A stretch of DNA of 64,000 nucleotides from Siminovitchia acidinfaciens (GTDB taxonomy: Bacteria > Bacillota > Bacilli > Bacillales > Bacillaceae_C): positions 146,271-210,270 of the forward strand of contig NZ_QYTV02000006.1 of assembly GCF_003605385.1 (NCBI RefSeq). The letters run 5' to 3'. Made by a program: the position numbers and the translations under genes. How positions within the stretch are numbered: position 1 is the first letter of the stretch; each line of letters starts with the position of its first letter. The notes beneath the pieces are model-generated. The model made no database searches, had not been told where the DNA came from, and saw only the letters and a list, made by a program, of their open reading frames with translations. Below are positions 17,563-25,631 of the stretch, piece after piece.

Positions 17563-17961
17563 GTGAAAAAGAAAGTCTACGAAAAAAAAACTCGTCAAGA
17601 GACAGAGGCGCTGAGAAAAAGTCTTAAAAAGAAAATCGAAGCGGCGGTTTGGCTTCAGGCGGTCGGACAAATTAGCGAGGCAGTCCTCCTTTCGAGGCTT
17701 TATTTTATAAGTGATAATCCGGAATCAGAAGCTGAGAAAACATTATTGACAGGAACATGGATCCAAGCCACTGGGCAAATTTTGGAGGCATTGGGTGTAT
17801 CAAGAGAAGTAGCGACGGACAATATAGACATTATCATTGAGGGCCAGCGCATTGTAATTACAGGAGATTTGTTGCAGGGAGTCGGCGCATTGATTGCCGC
17901 AGCCGGAGGAGCTGAAGTGTTTTTTGAAGAATATTTTGGTAAAGAAGACTTCATTCCTTAA
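17563..17961 (+). CDS. Small repetitive hypothetical protein (DUF6944-like)
   Basis: A 132-residue protein with a basic N terminus and three imperfect repeats of a hydrophobic pattern around WLQAVGQISEA, WIQATGQILEA and LLQGVGALIAA, roughly residues 29-45, 67-83 and 105-119. The repeats could be amphipathic or membrane-touching helices. GTG start behind GGAGTGAG. Similar repetitive proteins occur in Bacillus; no function is known. Single gene with a following terminator. Confidence 0.75.
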   Translation: MKKKVYEKKTRQETEALRKSLKKKIEAAVWLQAVGQISEAVLLSRLYFISDNPESEAEKTLLTGTWIQATGQILEALGVSREVATDNIDIIIEGQRIVITGDLLQGVGALIAAAGGAEVFFEEYFGKEDFIP

Positions 17962-17989
17962 AATGAATTGCATTAGAAAATTGCAATAG

Positions 17990-18022
17990 TAAAGCCCGAT
18001 CTCTCAGAAAAATTGGGCTTTA
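17990..18022 (+). terminator. Terminator of the repetitive protein gene
   Basis: TAAAGCCC pairs with GGGCTTTA around a 17-base loop; the tail is only moderately T-rich. Confidence 0.7.
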
Positions 18023-18098
18023 TTAGATTCTCCAAAAAATAATCATACAAAATTTTTATCATATATCTTTTATACCAGTAACCTCTCTTATTTAATGA

Positions 18099-18127
18099 TT
18101 GACTTGAGTATACATAAGCCTTATAAT
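18099..18127 (+). promoter_or_regulatory. SigA-type promoter of the riboswitch transcript
   Basis: TTGACT, a 17-base spacer and TATAAT give a near-consensus promoter with start near 18134, about 25 bases before the aptamer. Confidence 0.8.
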
Positions 18128-18158
18128 AAACCAATAAAATATTGTTTTTCCTTCCACT

Positions 18159-18250
18159 AAGGGGAGTAGCTGTACAACAAAGTCGTCAATACAGGACAAG
18201 TTCCTCGGCTCTGTTGGCAACGCATATTCGTTGTTTGCGAGACCTTACCA
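18159..18250 (+). promoter_or_regulatory. yybP-ykoY (Mn2+) riboswitch aptamer
   Basis: The stretch contains AAGGGGAGTAGC, then CAAAGTCGTCAAT, CGGCTCTGTTGGC and finally GCGAGACCTTACC. These blocks in this order are the conserved core of yybP-ykoY RNAs, including the two loops that hold Mn2+. The final block doubles as the 5' arm of a terminator, so metal binding should prevent termination. These RNAs usually precede manganese exporters (MntP, YkoY/TerC types); the gene here is kinase-like. Confidence 0.88.
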
Positions 18251-18273
18251 ATTTTTGGTAAGGTCTTTTCTGT
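18240..18273 (+). terminator. Riboswitch expression-platform terminator
   Basis: AGACCTTACC pairs perfectly with GGTAAGGTCT, followed by a T-rich tail. The 5' arm is shared with the aptamer's closing helix. Confidence 0.88.
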
Positions 18274-18277
18274 TTTT

Positions 18278-18315
18278 AAAGACGTCAGACCAAAAAATGG
18301 GATTGACGTCTTTTT
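18278..18315 (+). terminator. Second tandem terminator before the kinase-like gene
   Basis: AAAGACGTCA pairs with TGACGTCTTT and two further T residues follow. It sits between the riboswitch terminator and the ribosome site of the gene at 18336, so transcripts must pass two terminators. Confidence 0.75.
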
Positions 18316-18335
18316 CATTGAAAGGAGTATCTATT

Positions 18336-18956
18336 TTGGACTTATATAAAAATTTAGCAGAAAGCGTAGAGATAACTTATAGGAACAAAAAGCCTGTAGT
18401 CATTGGGCATTCAAATTCTTTATTGTTAGTGGGGATGGGACGAAGTGCCTTTGTATTCAAGATTAAGGATACAAACAAAGTAATCAAAGTATTCTTCCCT
18501 GAACTTAGCCATATTGCACGCGAAGAGGCATGCGTGTATAAAGTCGTCCAGCATATCGACTCGTACCCTTCATTATATGAATGCGGGCAAAATTATATTG
18601 TCATAGACTATGTTAAGGGCTATACATTTTTTGATTGTCTGACCCATGGAATACCTATCTCAGAAAAAGAGATTAGAGCTGTTGATTTTGCTTTATCTTC
18701 AGCTCGTAAAAATGGATTGAATCCTTCAGATATTCATTTAAGGAATATATTTAAAACACAGGATGGAGAAATAAAAATAATTGATGTTGCGCGCTTTCGT
18801 CAAAAGAAAAAATGTGACCAATGGGATGACTTAAAAAATGCTTTTTATCATTTTTATATCAAGCCCTTCTTTCCCAAAAAACTTCCACCCTTTCTACTAA
18901 ATGGGATTGCTTTCTTATATAAAAATGTTTTAAGAAAACAAGCTGTGACTGAATAA
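18336..18956 (+). CDS. Protein-kinase-like protein (YrzF/RIO-like)
   Basis: A 206-residue protein with a compact kinase-like fold: glycine loop GMGRSAFVF, beta-3 lysine in VIKVF, a loop SDIHLRN that replaces HRDxxxxN, and IIDVARF in place of DFG. It resembles YrzF-type putative Ser/Thr kinases of Bacillus. TTG 18336 is chosen because AAAGGAG lies 9 bases before it; the frame stays open upstream to 18231 only across the riboswitch. Control by the Mn2+ riboswitch would link a putative kinase to metal supply, which I have not seen described. Activity is unproven. Confidence 0.72.
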   Translation: MDLYKNLAESVEITYRNKKPVVIGHSNSLLLVGMGRSAFVFKIKDTNKVIKVFFPELSHIAREEACVYKVVQHIDSYPSLYECGQNYIVIDYVKGYTFFDCLTHGIPISEKEIRAVDFALSSARKNGLNPSDIHLRNIFKTQDGEIKIIDVARFRQKKKCDQWDDLKNAFYHFYIKPFFPKKLPPFLLNGIAFLYKNVLRKQAVTE

Positions 18957-18961
18957 AAAAA

Positions 18962-18986
18962 CAAACAAGCGACTTTCGCTTGTTTG
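18962..18986. terminator. Terminator between kinase-like gene and cwlJ
   Basis: CAAACAAGCG pairs perfectly with CGCTTGTTTG around a five-base loop. On the minus strand a T7 tract follows, serving cwlJ. Confidence 0.88.
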
Positions 18987-18995
18987 CAAGAAGGA

Positions 18996-19424
18996 TTAGA
19001 ACGTTTTATATACATTTTCACATTCTTCGCCTGTCGGCTCATAAAAGCAATGTAATTTATACCTTCCGACAAAAGGCTGGTCATACCATGTGGCTGGACA
19101 GTCTCCCGGCGGCCTAAAATACCATAGGCTGTATTTGGCCGGCCAGAGCCTTTCCCCTTTTACTGACCGTCTTGCCAGCCTTCTTTCACTTTCTCTTGCT
19201 CTTTGATAAAAATATCCATGTGTCACGGCTTCAAACGCATGTGGCTGGTAAACCATATGCGGGATGGTGCGAATACCGACAAAGTCAGAGCAGTTGGCCC
19301 TGATCCGATTGACCCCTACGTTACCTACCATGAGCATCCCCTGTGTGCCTTCCCCCTCCGCTTCGGCCCGCAGCAGCCTTGCCAACAAGTCGATATCTGA
19401 TGATCTTGCTTTTACTACAGCCAT
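18996..19424 (-). CDS. cwlJ: Spore cortex-lytic enzyme CwlJ
   Basis: A 142-residue protein that is almost entirely a SleB-type hydrolase domain, with LLRAEAEGEG holding the likely catalytic glutamate and GNVGVNRI following. No signal peptide, as in CwlJ of Bacillus, which is placed in the spore coat during sporulation and degrades cortex during germination. CwlJ usually needs GerQ, which is not encoded next to it here. Expected to be made late in the mother cell; no promoter was assigned. Confidence 0.9.
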   Translation of the reverse strand: MAVVKARSSDIDLLARLLRAEAEGEGTQGMLMVGNVGVNRIRANCSDFVGIRTIPHMVYQPHAFEAVTHGYFYQRARESERRLARRSVKGERLWPAKYSLWYFRPPGDCPATWYDQPFVGRYKLHCFYEPTGEECENVYKTF

Positions 19425-19496
19425 GATACCACCTCCATAATTACTACATTTTCATTCTATTATTGGAGAGTGGAATTATTGAATCTGATATCATGC

Positions 19497-20507
19497 TTAA
19501 AATTGGCCGCGTGCCAAAGCTGCAATTACCTCCGGTGCTTTATACGTAAGCGGTTCTTGATGCAGTACCTGAAAAAAGTTGATGTCACTCGTATCAAGTG
19601 CTCCTAATGTCATCCTTGGAATGAGCCGTACATGGATGGGTTCTTTTTCTTCTGGATCAATGGACAAGACAAGATTAAAACTTGGAAAACCCTGTTCAAT
19701 AAGCAGGGAGAAAATATTTTGGAGACCATTTGCAAAATGATGCCAATCGGCATCTTCAATATCCTCAATTGAAGTGGCGTTTTGGAATATCGAAATATAA
19801 TCATTATGACTTTTCGGTGCGAATGCATGCAGCCACCCTATTGTTCCAGCTTCCGCAATCCATCTCTCACCGATTGATTTTTCAGTTTCATAGAGTTCCA
19901 AGAAATAACTTTTTCCTGTCTCCATCTCAAATTGTCTTGCTTTTTCATATGTCAATGTCTGATAATTCGTACCGCTGTCCGAAATAATAATATGGAGATG
20001 GGGATGGATGATACTTCCACCTGAAAGGGGCAGATAATTCCAATTAATAGAGGCAAACTTAGCTTGGGAATCAGTTATGCCTACCTTGTGGATGTATCTT
20101 TGGGCTGCCTTAAAAGCGTTAATAATAAATTGAGGAGTGAATTCATTTAAACGGACAAAATGGTCTCCAGAGAAAACAACCACTCCATTATGCTTACTGT
20201 AAGGAAATAGGTTCGGAAACACCAACGCCTCTCCTTCAATAATCCTTCCTTCCTCGGAAATCTTATCCGGAAAAACAGGAGTGAGTTTGAATATGTTTTC
20301 CGGACAAAAAGGGCAGTTGGCACCTTTCGTCTTTTCCGCAGCTTCGGAGTAATCAGTAGGAGCAATCGCCAAACCAGCATCATATACAAGCCGGGATGAC
20401 TCCCCTGTCAACGGATCTAGACGAATTTCTGTTTCCCGTTCAATTTTTTCTCCGTCGTTATTATAAAAAATGAATGATTCTGTCTTTTTTCTCAGCTTAA
20501 TGGCCAT
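19497..20507 (-). CDS. GalT/HIT-superfamily nucleotidyltransferase-like protein
   Basis: A 336-residue protein with CPFCPENI near residue 66 (zinc-binding cysteines) and HPHLHII near the middle (catalytic HxHxH), the hallmarks of galactose-1-phosphate uridylyltransferase-like HIT proteins. ATG 20507 follows GGAGGAG; longer upstream extensions lack a ribosome site. No galactose genes lie nearby, so the sugar or nucleotide substrate is uncertain. The protein may transfer or cleave a nucleotidyl group. Confidence 0.72.
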   Translation of the reverse strand: MAIKLRKKTESFIFYNNDGEKIERETEIRLDPLTGESSRLVYDAGLAIAPTDYSEAAEKTKGANCPFCPENIFKLTPVFPDKISEEGRIIEGEALVFPNLFPYSKHNGVVVFSGDHFVRLNEFTPQFIINAFKAAQRYIHKVGITDSQAKFASINWNYLPLSGGSIIHPHLHIIISDSGTNYQTLTYEKARQFEMETGKSYFLELYETEKSIGERWIAEAGTIGWLHAFAPKSHNDYISIFQNATSIEDIEDADWHHFANGLQNIFSLLIEQGFPSFNLVLSIDPEEKEPIHVRLIPRMTLGALDTSDINFFQVLHQEPLTYKAPEVIAALARGQF

Positions 20508-20631
20508 TGGCTCAACTCCTCCTCTTTTAAAAAACAATATAGCATGACTATATATAAGTCTGTTAATTATAATATCCAAATGCACAATCAGTGCGCAGGA
20601 GCAGGCTTGGTCCTTGCGGAGCTAGACTCTG

Positions 20632-20733
20632 GCCGCCTCAATGCGCTACATCCTCGTACAAGCTGACGCTTTTCCTATGTAACGATACCGACTTGTCCTG
20701 TCGCTTCGCTGGCACTAGGACCTCCTGTCCGTC
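20632..20733. repeat. 57-bp repeat unit split by 45 bases
   Basis: Bases 20632-20653 match the first 22 bases of the unit at 13443-13499 and 20699-20733 match its last 35. The 45 bases between are unrelated. The tail GTCGGAGCTAGACGCAGC continues past the unit, as after the third copy at 13556. No gene lies in 20508-20809. Confidence 0.75.
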
Positions 20734-20809
20734 GGAGCTAGACGCAGCATAATGGATAACAAAGTTATTCACAACCTTAGCACTTTATCATTACCTGTAC
20801 GCAAAAAAC

Positions 20810-20832
20810 CGCACGAAGAAAAATCCCGTGCG
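20810..20832 (-). terminator. Terminator of metA
   Basis: CGCACG pairs with CGTGCG; on the minus strand the tail is GTTTTTTG. Confidence 0.85.
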
Positions 20833-20834
20833 AT

Positions 20835-21782
20835 TTATTTGTGTTCCTCTGGTGCAGGAACATCGACTTTTACTTTACGATCCTGCTCATAAGGTGTTTC
20901 CTGATAGACATAATAGTTCAGCCAATTGGAGAATAATAGATGACTGTGTGATCTCCACATGTTAATAGGCTGTTCGCCTGCATTATCATTCGGAAAGTAG
21001 TTTTCCGGCATTTGAATGTCCAATCCTTTTTTCAAATCTCTTTCATATTCAATTGCCAGTGTATCAGTATCATATTCCAAATGACCCGTGACCATGATAT
21101 GCTTCTCATCCTTTGAGATGATGATGAATGGGCCGGCTTCCCCTTCGGATAACAGAAGCAGATTTGGATGCTCCAAAATTTCCTTGCGGCTCACACTTGT
21201 ATAACGTGAATGTGGCGCAAAGTACACTTCGTCAAAGCCGCGGACAAGTTTAATCGTTTGGTCGTTAATTGTATGTTTGTAGATTCCTGAACATTTGCAT
21301 GGAAGCTCAAACTTACCTATTCCATAATGGTGATAGAGCGCGGCCTGCGCACCCCAGCAAATATGCATGACTGACGTAACATGGTCATTTGTCCATTCCA
21401 TGATCTTTGTCAGTTCTTCCCAATAATTGACATCTTCAAAAGCCAAATGTTCAATCGGGGCACCTGTGATGATCATTCCGTCAAAATAATAATTTTTCAC
21501 AGAAGAATACGTTTTATAAAACTGCTCAAGGTGCGATTTGCTGACATTTTTTGATTGATGCGTTTCCATGTGCAGAAACGTAATGTTAACTTGCAAGGGC
21601 GAGTTTCCGAGCAGCCGAAGCAGTTGAACTTCCGTCTTTTCTTTTTCAGGCATCAAGTTCAAAATTAATATATTCAATGGACGGATATCTTGCGTGCTTG
21701 CTCTTTCTTCGTCCATTACAAATATTTTTTCTTTTTCAAGCACTTCCCGGGCCGGCATTTGTTTAGGAATGTTAATTGGCAA
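20835..21782 (-). CDS. metA: Homoserine O-acetyltransferase (MetA family)
   Basis: A 315-residue class I glutamine amidotransferase-like acyltransferase. From TTG 21782 ([10 protein letters not shown], behind GGAGGG) the catalytic cysteine falls at residue 142 (HICWGAQ) and residue 111 is glutamate (GAPIE). Glutamate 111 is known to select acetyl-CoA, while glycine selects succinyl-CoA, so O-acetylhomoserine is the expected product. It commits homoserine to methionine synthesis. A promoter lies at 21818-21846 and no SAM riboswitch was seen upstream. Neighbouring sulfonate transport and cysK genes supply sulfur. Confidence 0.92.
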   Translation of the reverse strand: MPINIPKQMPAREVLEKEKIFVMDEERASTQDIRPLNILILNLMPEKEKTEVQLLRLLGNSPLQVNITFLHMETHQSKNVSKSHLEQFYKTYSSVKNYYFDGMIITGAPIEHLAFEDVNYWEELTKIMEWTNDHVTSVMHICWGAQAALYHHYGIGKFELPCKCSGIYKHTINDQTIKLVRGFDEVYFAPHSRYTSVSRKEILEHPNLLLLSEGEAGPFIIISKDEKHIMVTGHLEYDTDTLAIEYERDLKKGLDIQMPENYFPNDNAGEQPINMWRSHSHLLFSNWLNYYVYQETPYEQDRKVKVDVPAPEEHK

Positions 21783-21817
21783 TGAAATCCCTCCTGCTGA
21801 AAAAGCTAATACCACCT

Positions 21818-21846
21818 ATTATAAGCGTGAATGTACTTTTCATCAA
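21818..21846 (-). promoter_or_regulatory. SigA-type promoter of metA
   Basis: On the minus strand TTGATG (21841-21846), a 17-base spacer and TATAAT (21818-21823) stand about 36 bases before the TTG start. Confidence 0.75.
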
Positions 21847-21913
21847 TGGGAAAGGTCTTTTTGCTTTTATTTATAAAAGGACATGCCCGTAAATAGCCCC
21901 TTCGAGACAATCC

Positions 21914-22924
21914 CTATTTCTCAATTTCCTTTAAAAACTCCATTCTTATCATGCCGTCAATGTCATTGCTCGGGACATAACCCGCTTCTTTACTGATATC
22001 AGCCATTTCTTGAATAACCTTTTCGTTGACATTTGTCGTTACTTCCAAGCGCTTGAAAGCTGCTGAAGTTTCATCTTTATTAATTTCTTTCCCTGTCAAA
22101 GTCTTGATGTGTGAAATAACAAGATCTTGAGCTTCTTCTGGATTTTCTCGGATGAATTGCACCGCTTTTTTATGAGCTTTCAAATAAGCGGAAACATGTT
22201 TTTCATTTTTCAAAAATTCCTCACTTGAGGCGACAACTGTATTTGTCGACTCTTTCCCCCAGGCGAATTCATCCCAATCGAGCAGCATTTTCCCTTTGGC
22301 TTGGGATTCAAGTATATATCCCCACGGTTCCTGAGTAGCAGCGGCATCGACTGAGTTTTGAACAAATAGGGTAGCTGTATCAGCTGGTGCGGCTGCATAC
22401 AGTTCAACCGTCCCATCATTGGCAGTTGGTTTTAAATCCACTTCTTCAAGGGCTTTTCGGAGCATTACATCCTGAGTGCTTCCAATAACTGGAATAGCCA
22501 CTTTTTTCCCATCTAAATCCTCAAGCTTTTCGACTTCGCTCCCTTCACTTGCCACAAGGACGGCCCCGCCATTCACAGCACCCGAGATGATATGGAATTT
22601 TTGGTTTTTTACGTAAAAGTTCAACAGAGGTCCTGGTCCGACAGTTCCAACATCAATTGCTTTTGTCGTCATGGCTTCCATAAATAAGCCACCGTTATTC
22701 ACAGTTTTTGTTTCAATCGTCACTTTATCACCAAACTCATCTTCAAAATAACCGTTTTCTAAGGCTACAATCGTAGCGATGTGTGTCAGGTTTGGAAAGT
22801 AGCCGATTTTTACTGTTTCATCGCCAGATGCTTTTTTGCCTGAAGAATCTTCGCTGGCACAAGCTCCTAAAATACCTGAAAACAAAATAGCAGTTAATAA
22901 AAAGAAAAATCGTTTTTTAAACAA
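21914..22924 (-). CDS. ABC transporter substrate-binding lipoprotein (SsuA/TauA/NrtA type)
   Basis: A 336-residue protein with a lipoprotein signal (LGAC at residues 19-22) and a periplasmic-binding fold of the sulfonate/nitrate/taurine class (IGYFPNLTHIA, then AIDVGTVGPGP). It captures the solute outside the membrane for the permease and ATPase encoded upstream. The location between metA and cysK favours an organic sulfur compound, though thiamine precursors or nitrate cannot be ruled out. Confidence 0.85.
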   Translation of the reverse strand: MFKKRFFFLLTAILFSGILGACASEDSSGKKASGDETVKIGYFPNLTHIATIVALENGYFEDEFGDKVTIETKTVNNGGLFMEAMTTKAIDVGTVGPGPLLNFYVKNQKFHIISGAVNGGAVLVASEGSEVEKLEDLDGKKVAIPVIGSTQDVMLRKALEEVDLKPTANDGTVELYAAAPADTATLFVQNSVDAAATQEPWGYILESQAKGKMLLDWDEFAWGKESTNTVVASSEEFLKNEKHVSAYLKAHKKAVQFIRENPEEAQDLVISHIKTLTGKEINKDETSAAFKRLEVTTNVNEKVIQEMADISKEAGYVPSNDIDGMIRMEFLKEIEK

Positions 22925-22939
22925 TTAATTTCTCCTCCG

Positions 22940-23695
22940 TCAGGCGGTTACGCCCCATTTTTTTTGAACAGATCTTTCTAACCGAACAAATATGATATTA
23001 TCCATGATCGTTCCAATGACAGCTATGATAATCATGACTGAAATGACAAGGTCCATCTGTCCAAGGGATCTTCCGGTTTCAAGTAGTTGCCCAAGCCCTC
23101 CACCGGCACCCAGCAATTCTCCAGCCATCAATGCTCGCCATGAAAAAGCCCATGCAATTCGCAACCCTGCAATCAACTGGGGTACCGATGCAGGTAAAAT
23201 TACAGTTCGGATAAAGTGTATTCCCTTTGACCCAAATGTTTTAGCTACTCGCTGATACAGCTGTGGGACGTTTTTAAATCCCGTTGTAGCACTGATTGTC
23301 ATGGTCCAGGTCGCTCCAATGGTTACAATAAATAAAATGGAGAGGTCGTTCAGACCGAACCATATAATTGCAAGCGGAAACCAGACAATACTTGGAATGG
23401 ACTGCAAGGCAGTGACCAAAAAGCCAAGTGTGTCTTCGACAAGTTTAAAGCGCCAGATTAAATATCCGAGGAGTAGTCCGACAGTGATTGCAATTGAAAA
23501 ACCCAGTAGGAGCCTGCTTAAGCTTTTCACAATGGCCGCGCTCATCTGTCCGCTGACCAACCCGTTAAACAGGGTTTCCAGCACTTGAACGAGTGACGGA
23601 AACATGAACTCCGGCAGTCCGGATAATCTAGATGTGACTTCCCATATCGCTGCGATCAGCGCTATGAAGACGATCCGTCTTAAAGCTGTAGTCAT
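22940..23695 (-). CDS. ABC transporter permease (SsuC type)
   Basis: A 251-residue BPD-type permease with about six membrane helices and an EAA-like loop near GVAKTFGSKG region. ATG 23695 lies 7 bases after AGGAGGAG; the ten extra codons upstream have no ribosome site. The start is 68 bases inside the 3' end of the ATPase gene, an unusually long but in-family overlap. It forms the channel of the presumed sulfonate importer. Confidence 0.86.
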   Translation of the reverse strand: MTTALRRIVFIALIAAIWEVTSRLSGLPEFMFPSLVQVLETLFNGLVSGQMSAAIVKSLSRLLLGFSIAITVGLLLGYLIWRFKLVEDTLGFLVTALQSIPSIVWFPLAIIWFGLNDLSILFIVTIGATWTMTISATTGFKNVPQLYQRVAKTFGSKGIHFIRTVILPASVPQLIAGLRIAWAFSWRALMAGELLGAGGGLGQLLETGRSLGQMDLVISVMIIIAVIGTIMDNIIFVRLERSVQKKWGVTA

Positions 23696-24467
23696 CGCCC
23701 ATCTCCTCCTTAAGAACTTTTTCAATTTCCTCCTCTAAAACTGATAAAATTCTTTGTTCCATATGGAGGGTGACACTGTCAGGCATAATCCCATCTTTCG
23801 TCGAAGGGATGGAAACAACTGTTTTTATTTTTCCTGGACGTGTAGCAAATACAATGACCTGCTCCGAAAGCAGCACAGCTTCACGGATGTTATGGGTTAC
23901 GAAAAAAATCGTAACTTTTGTCTTTTTCCATATATCCAGCAGCTCCTTGTGCAACACCATTCTTGTTTGCTCGTCAAGGGCGGAGAACGGTTCATCCATT
24001 AAAAGGATATCCGGTTCCATGACAAGCGCCCGTGCAATGGAAACGCGCTGCTTCATCCCTCCGGAAAGCTGGTGTGGATAGGCATCCATATATTTACTTA
24101 AATGTACCATTTTCAAAATACTTGCCGCTTTTTCTTTAGCTTCTTTATTCGGAATTTTTTTCAGGCGCAGGCCGTATGTTACATTTTCCAAAACCGTTAG
24201 CCACGGAAACAGACCGGACTCTTGGAAAACAACAACCCGTTCGGGCCCCGGACCGGTTACTTTTTTGCCGGAAACGCGAATTTCTCCTTTGTTTGCATCT
24301 TCCAGTCCAGCAATTAAATAAAGAAGCGTCGACTTACCGCATCCTGAGGGACCTACGATGGAAACGAAACTTCCTTTATCAACGTCAATGCTTATATTAT
24401 CCAGCACTTTGACCTGTTTTTTTTCATTCGCAAAGCTTTTTTCAATCCCTTTTATTGAGAGATACAT
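23628..24467 (-). CDS. ABC transporter ATP-binding protein (SsuB type)
   Basis: A 279-residue ATPase with Walker A GPSGCGKST, Q-loop, signature LSGGMKQR and Walker B ILLMDEPFSALD. It drives import through the permease. ATG 24467 (a TTG codon lies just before) follows GGGAGGAG. The C-terminal 25 residues, ending in DMGSHI, overlap the permease gene. First gene of the transporter operon, about 100 bases after cysK. Confidence 0.9.
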   Translation of the reverse strand: MYLSIKGIEKSFANEKKQVKVLDNISIDVDKGSFVSIVGPSGCGKSTLLYLIAGLEDANKGEIRVSGKKVTGPGPERVVVFQESGLFPWLTVLENVTYGLRLKKIPNKEAKEKAASILKMVHLSKYMDAYPHQLSGGMKQRVSIARALVMEPDILLMDEPFSALDEQTRMVLHKELLDIWKKTKVTIFFVTHNIREAVLLSEQVIVFATRPGKIKTVVSIPSTKDGIMPDSVTLHMEQRILSVLEEEIEKVLKEEMGDDYSFKTDRLHSADRSDMGSHI

Positions 24468-24565
24468 CAAAACTCTCCTCCCAGATCATTTACAATTAAA
24501 CTTATAAAAATAGTGGGTTTTTTCGTTGGACTTTGCCCCCATATTATGCAAGGCTCAAAATATTA

Positions 24566-25492
24566 TTACATAAATAAATCACTGGATAAATATCGATCTC
24601 CTGTGTCCGGGGCAATGCAAACGACAGATTGTTCGGGAGTCAGCCTTGCTGCTACTTGTAAAGCAGCAAAAACAGATGCCCCGCTTGATGGGCCTAGCAA
24701 CAAGCCTTCTTTTGAAGCAAGCTGGCGTACTGTTTCATACGCTTCACTATCTTGTATTTTAAATATTTCGTCATAAATACCTGTGTTTAATACTGGGGGA
24801 ATAAAGCCTGGACTCGTACCAACCAGCTTGTGCTTCCCGGGTTCCTCTCCTGACAAAACAGCCGAGCCGGCCGGCTCTACCACATGGACGGTAATTTCCG
24901 GGTTATACTCCTTTAATGTTTCACCGGTTCCGGTTATTGTTCCCCCCGTTCCCGAAGTTCCGATGAAGGCAGCAAGCTGTCTTCCGGTTTCTTCAATGAC
25001 ATCAATTATTTCTTTCGCAGTCGTTGTCCGGTGGATGTCCGGATTTGCTGGATTTTCAAATTGCATCGGCACGAAGCTGTTTGTTATCGAAGCTGCCAAT
25101 TTATTCGCCTTTTTGATGGATCCGGGCATTTTTTCTTCGCTCGGTGTAAGTACCACCTCAGCCCCGTAAGCTTTTAAAATATTAATCCGTTCTGCAGTTG
25201 AAGAATCAGGCATGACGATAATAGATTTGTAGCCCCGGGAAGCAGCATTCATTGCCAATCCGATACCGGTGTTTCCAGACGTCGGCTCTATGATGGTTGC
25301 CCCGTCCTTAAGGAGACCCGCACGCTCGGCGGCTACTATCATATTGAGTGCAGCTCGGTCTTTTACACTTCTGCTGGGATTAAAATATTCCAGTTTGACC
25401 AATACCTCGGCCCCATCCGGTTTTGGAAGTCTATTTAGCTTGACCAAAGGAGTATTGCCGATTAGGTCAGCAATATTATTTACTACTTTCAT
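24566..25492 (-). CDS. cysK: Cysteine synthase (O-acetylserine sulfhydrylase)
   Basis: A 308-residue PLP enzyme. The PLP lysine is in SVKDRAA, with TSGNTGIG as the substrate loop, GTGGTITG as the phosphate loop and GPSSGA near the end. It joins sulfide with O-acetylserine to make cysteine. A TATAAT box precedes the gene on the minus strand near 25525, and a TAGGAATT element just upstream resembles sites of the cysteine regulator CymR, but this is weak evidence. It stands ahead of the sulfonate transporter. Confidence 0.92.
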   Translation of the reverse strand: MKVVNNIADLIGNTPLVKLNRLPKPDGAEVLVKLEYFNPSRSVKDRAALNMIVAAERAGLLKDGATIIEPTSGNTGIGLAMNAASRGYKSIIVMPDSSTAERINILKAYGAEVVLTPSEEKMPGSIKKANKLAASITNSFVPMQFENPANPDIHRTTTAKEIIDVIEETGRQLAAFIGTSGTGGTITGTGETLKEYNPEITVHVVEPAGSAVLSGEEPGKHKLVGTSPGFIPPVLNTGIYDEIFKIQDSEAYETVRQLASKEGLLLGPSSGASVFAALQVAARLTPEQSVVCIAPDTGDRYLSSDLFM

Positions 25493-25587
25493 TGTTTACA
25501 TCCTTTCTGACGGATAGTAAAATTCATTATAGCAAATTTAATTCCTACAATACATAGTAAAATACAATGAATTACTTTAAAAAAATA

Positions 25588-25614
25588 ACATATCCTCAAA
25601 TATCGAGGATATGT
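25588..25614 (-). terminator. Terminator of the first symporter cassette
   Basis: ACATATCCTC pairs perfectly with GAGGATATGT; on the minus strand ATTTTTTTA follows. Confidence 0.85.
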
Positions 25615-25631
25615 TTGTGATTTGTTGAGGA

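Noticed and set aside
18231-18335. Longer N terminus for the kinase-like protein
   Set aside because: This part lies on the riboswitch and its terminators; the TTG at 18336 has a strong ribosome site.
21783-21913. SAM (S-box) riboswitch before metA
   Set aside because: The gap is short and has none of the S-box conserved blocks; a plain SigA promoter is present.
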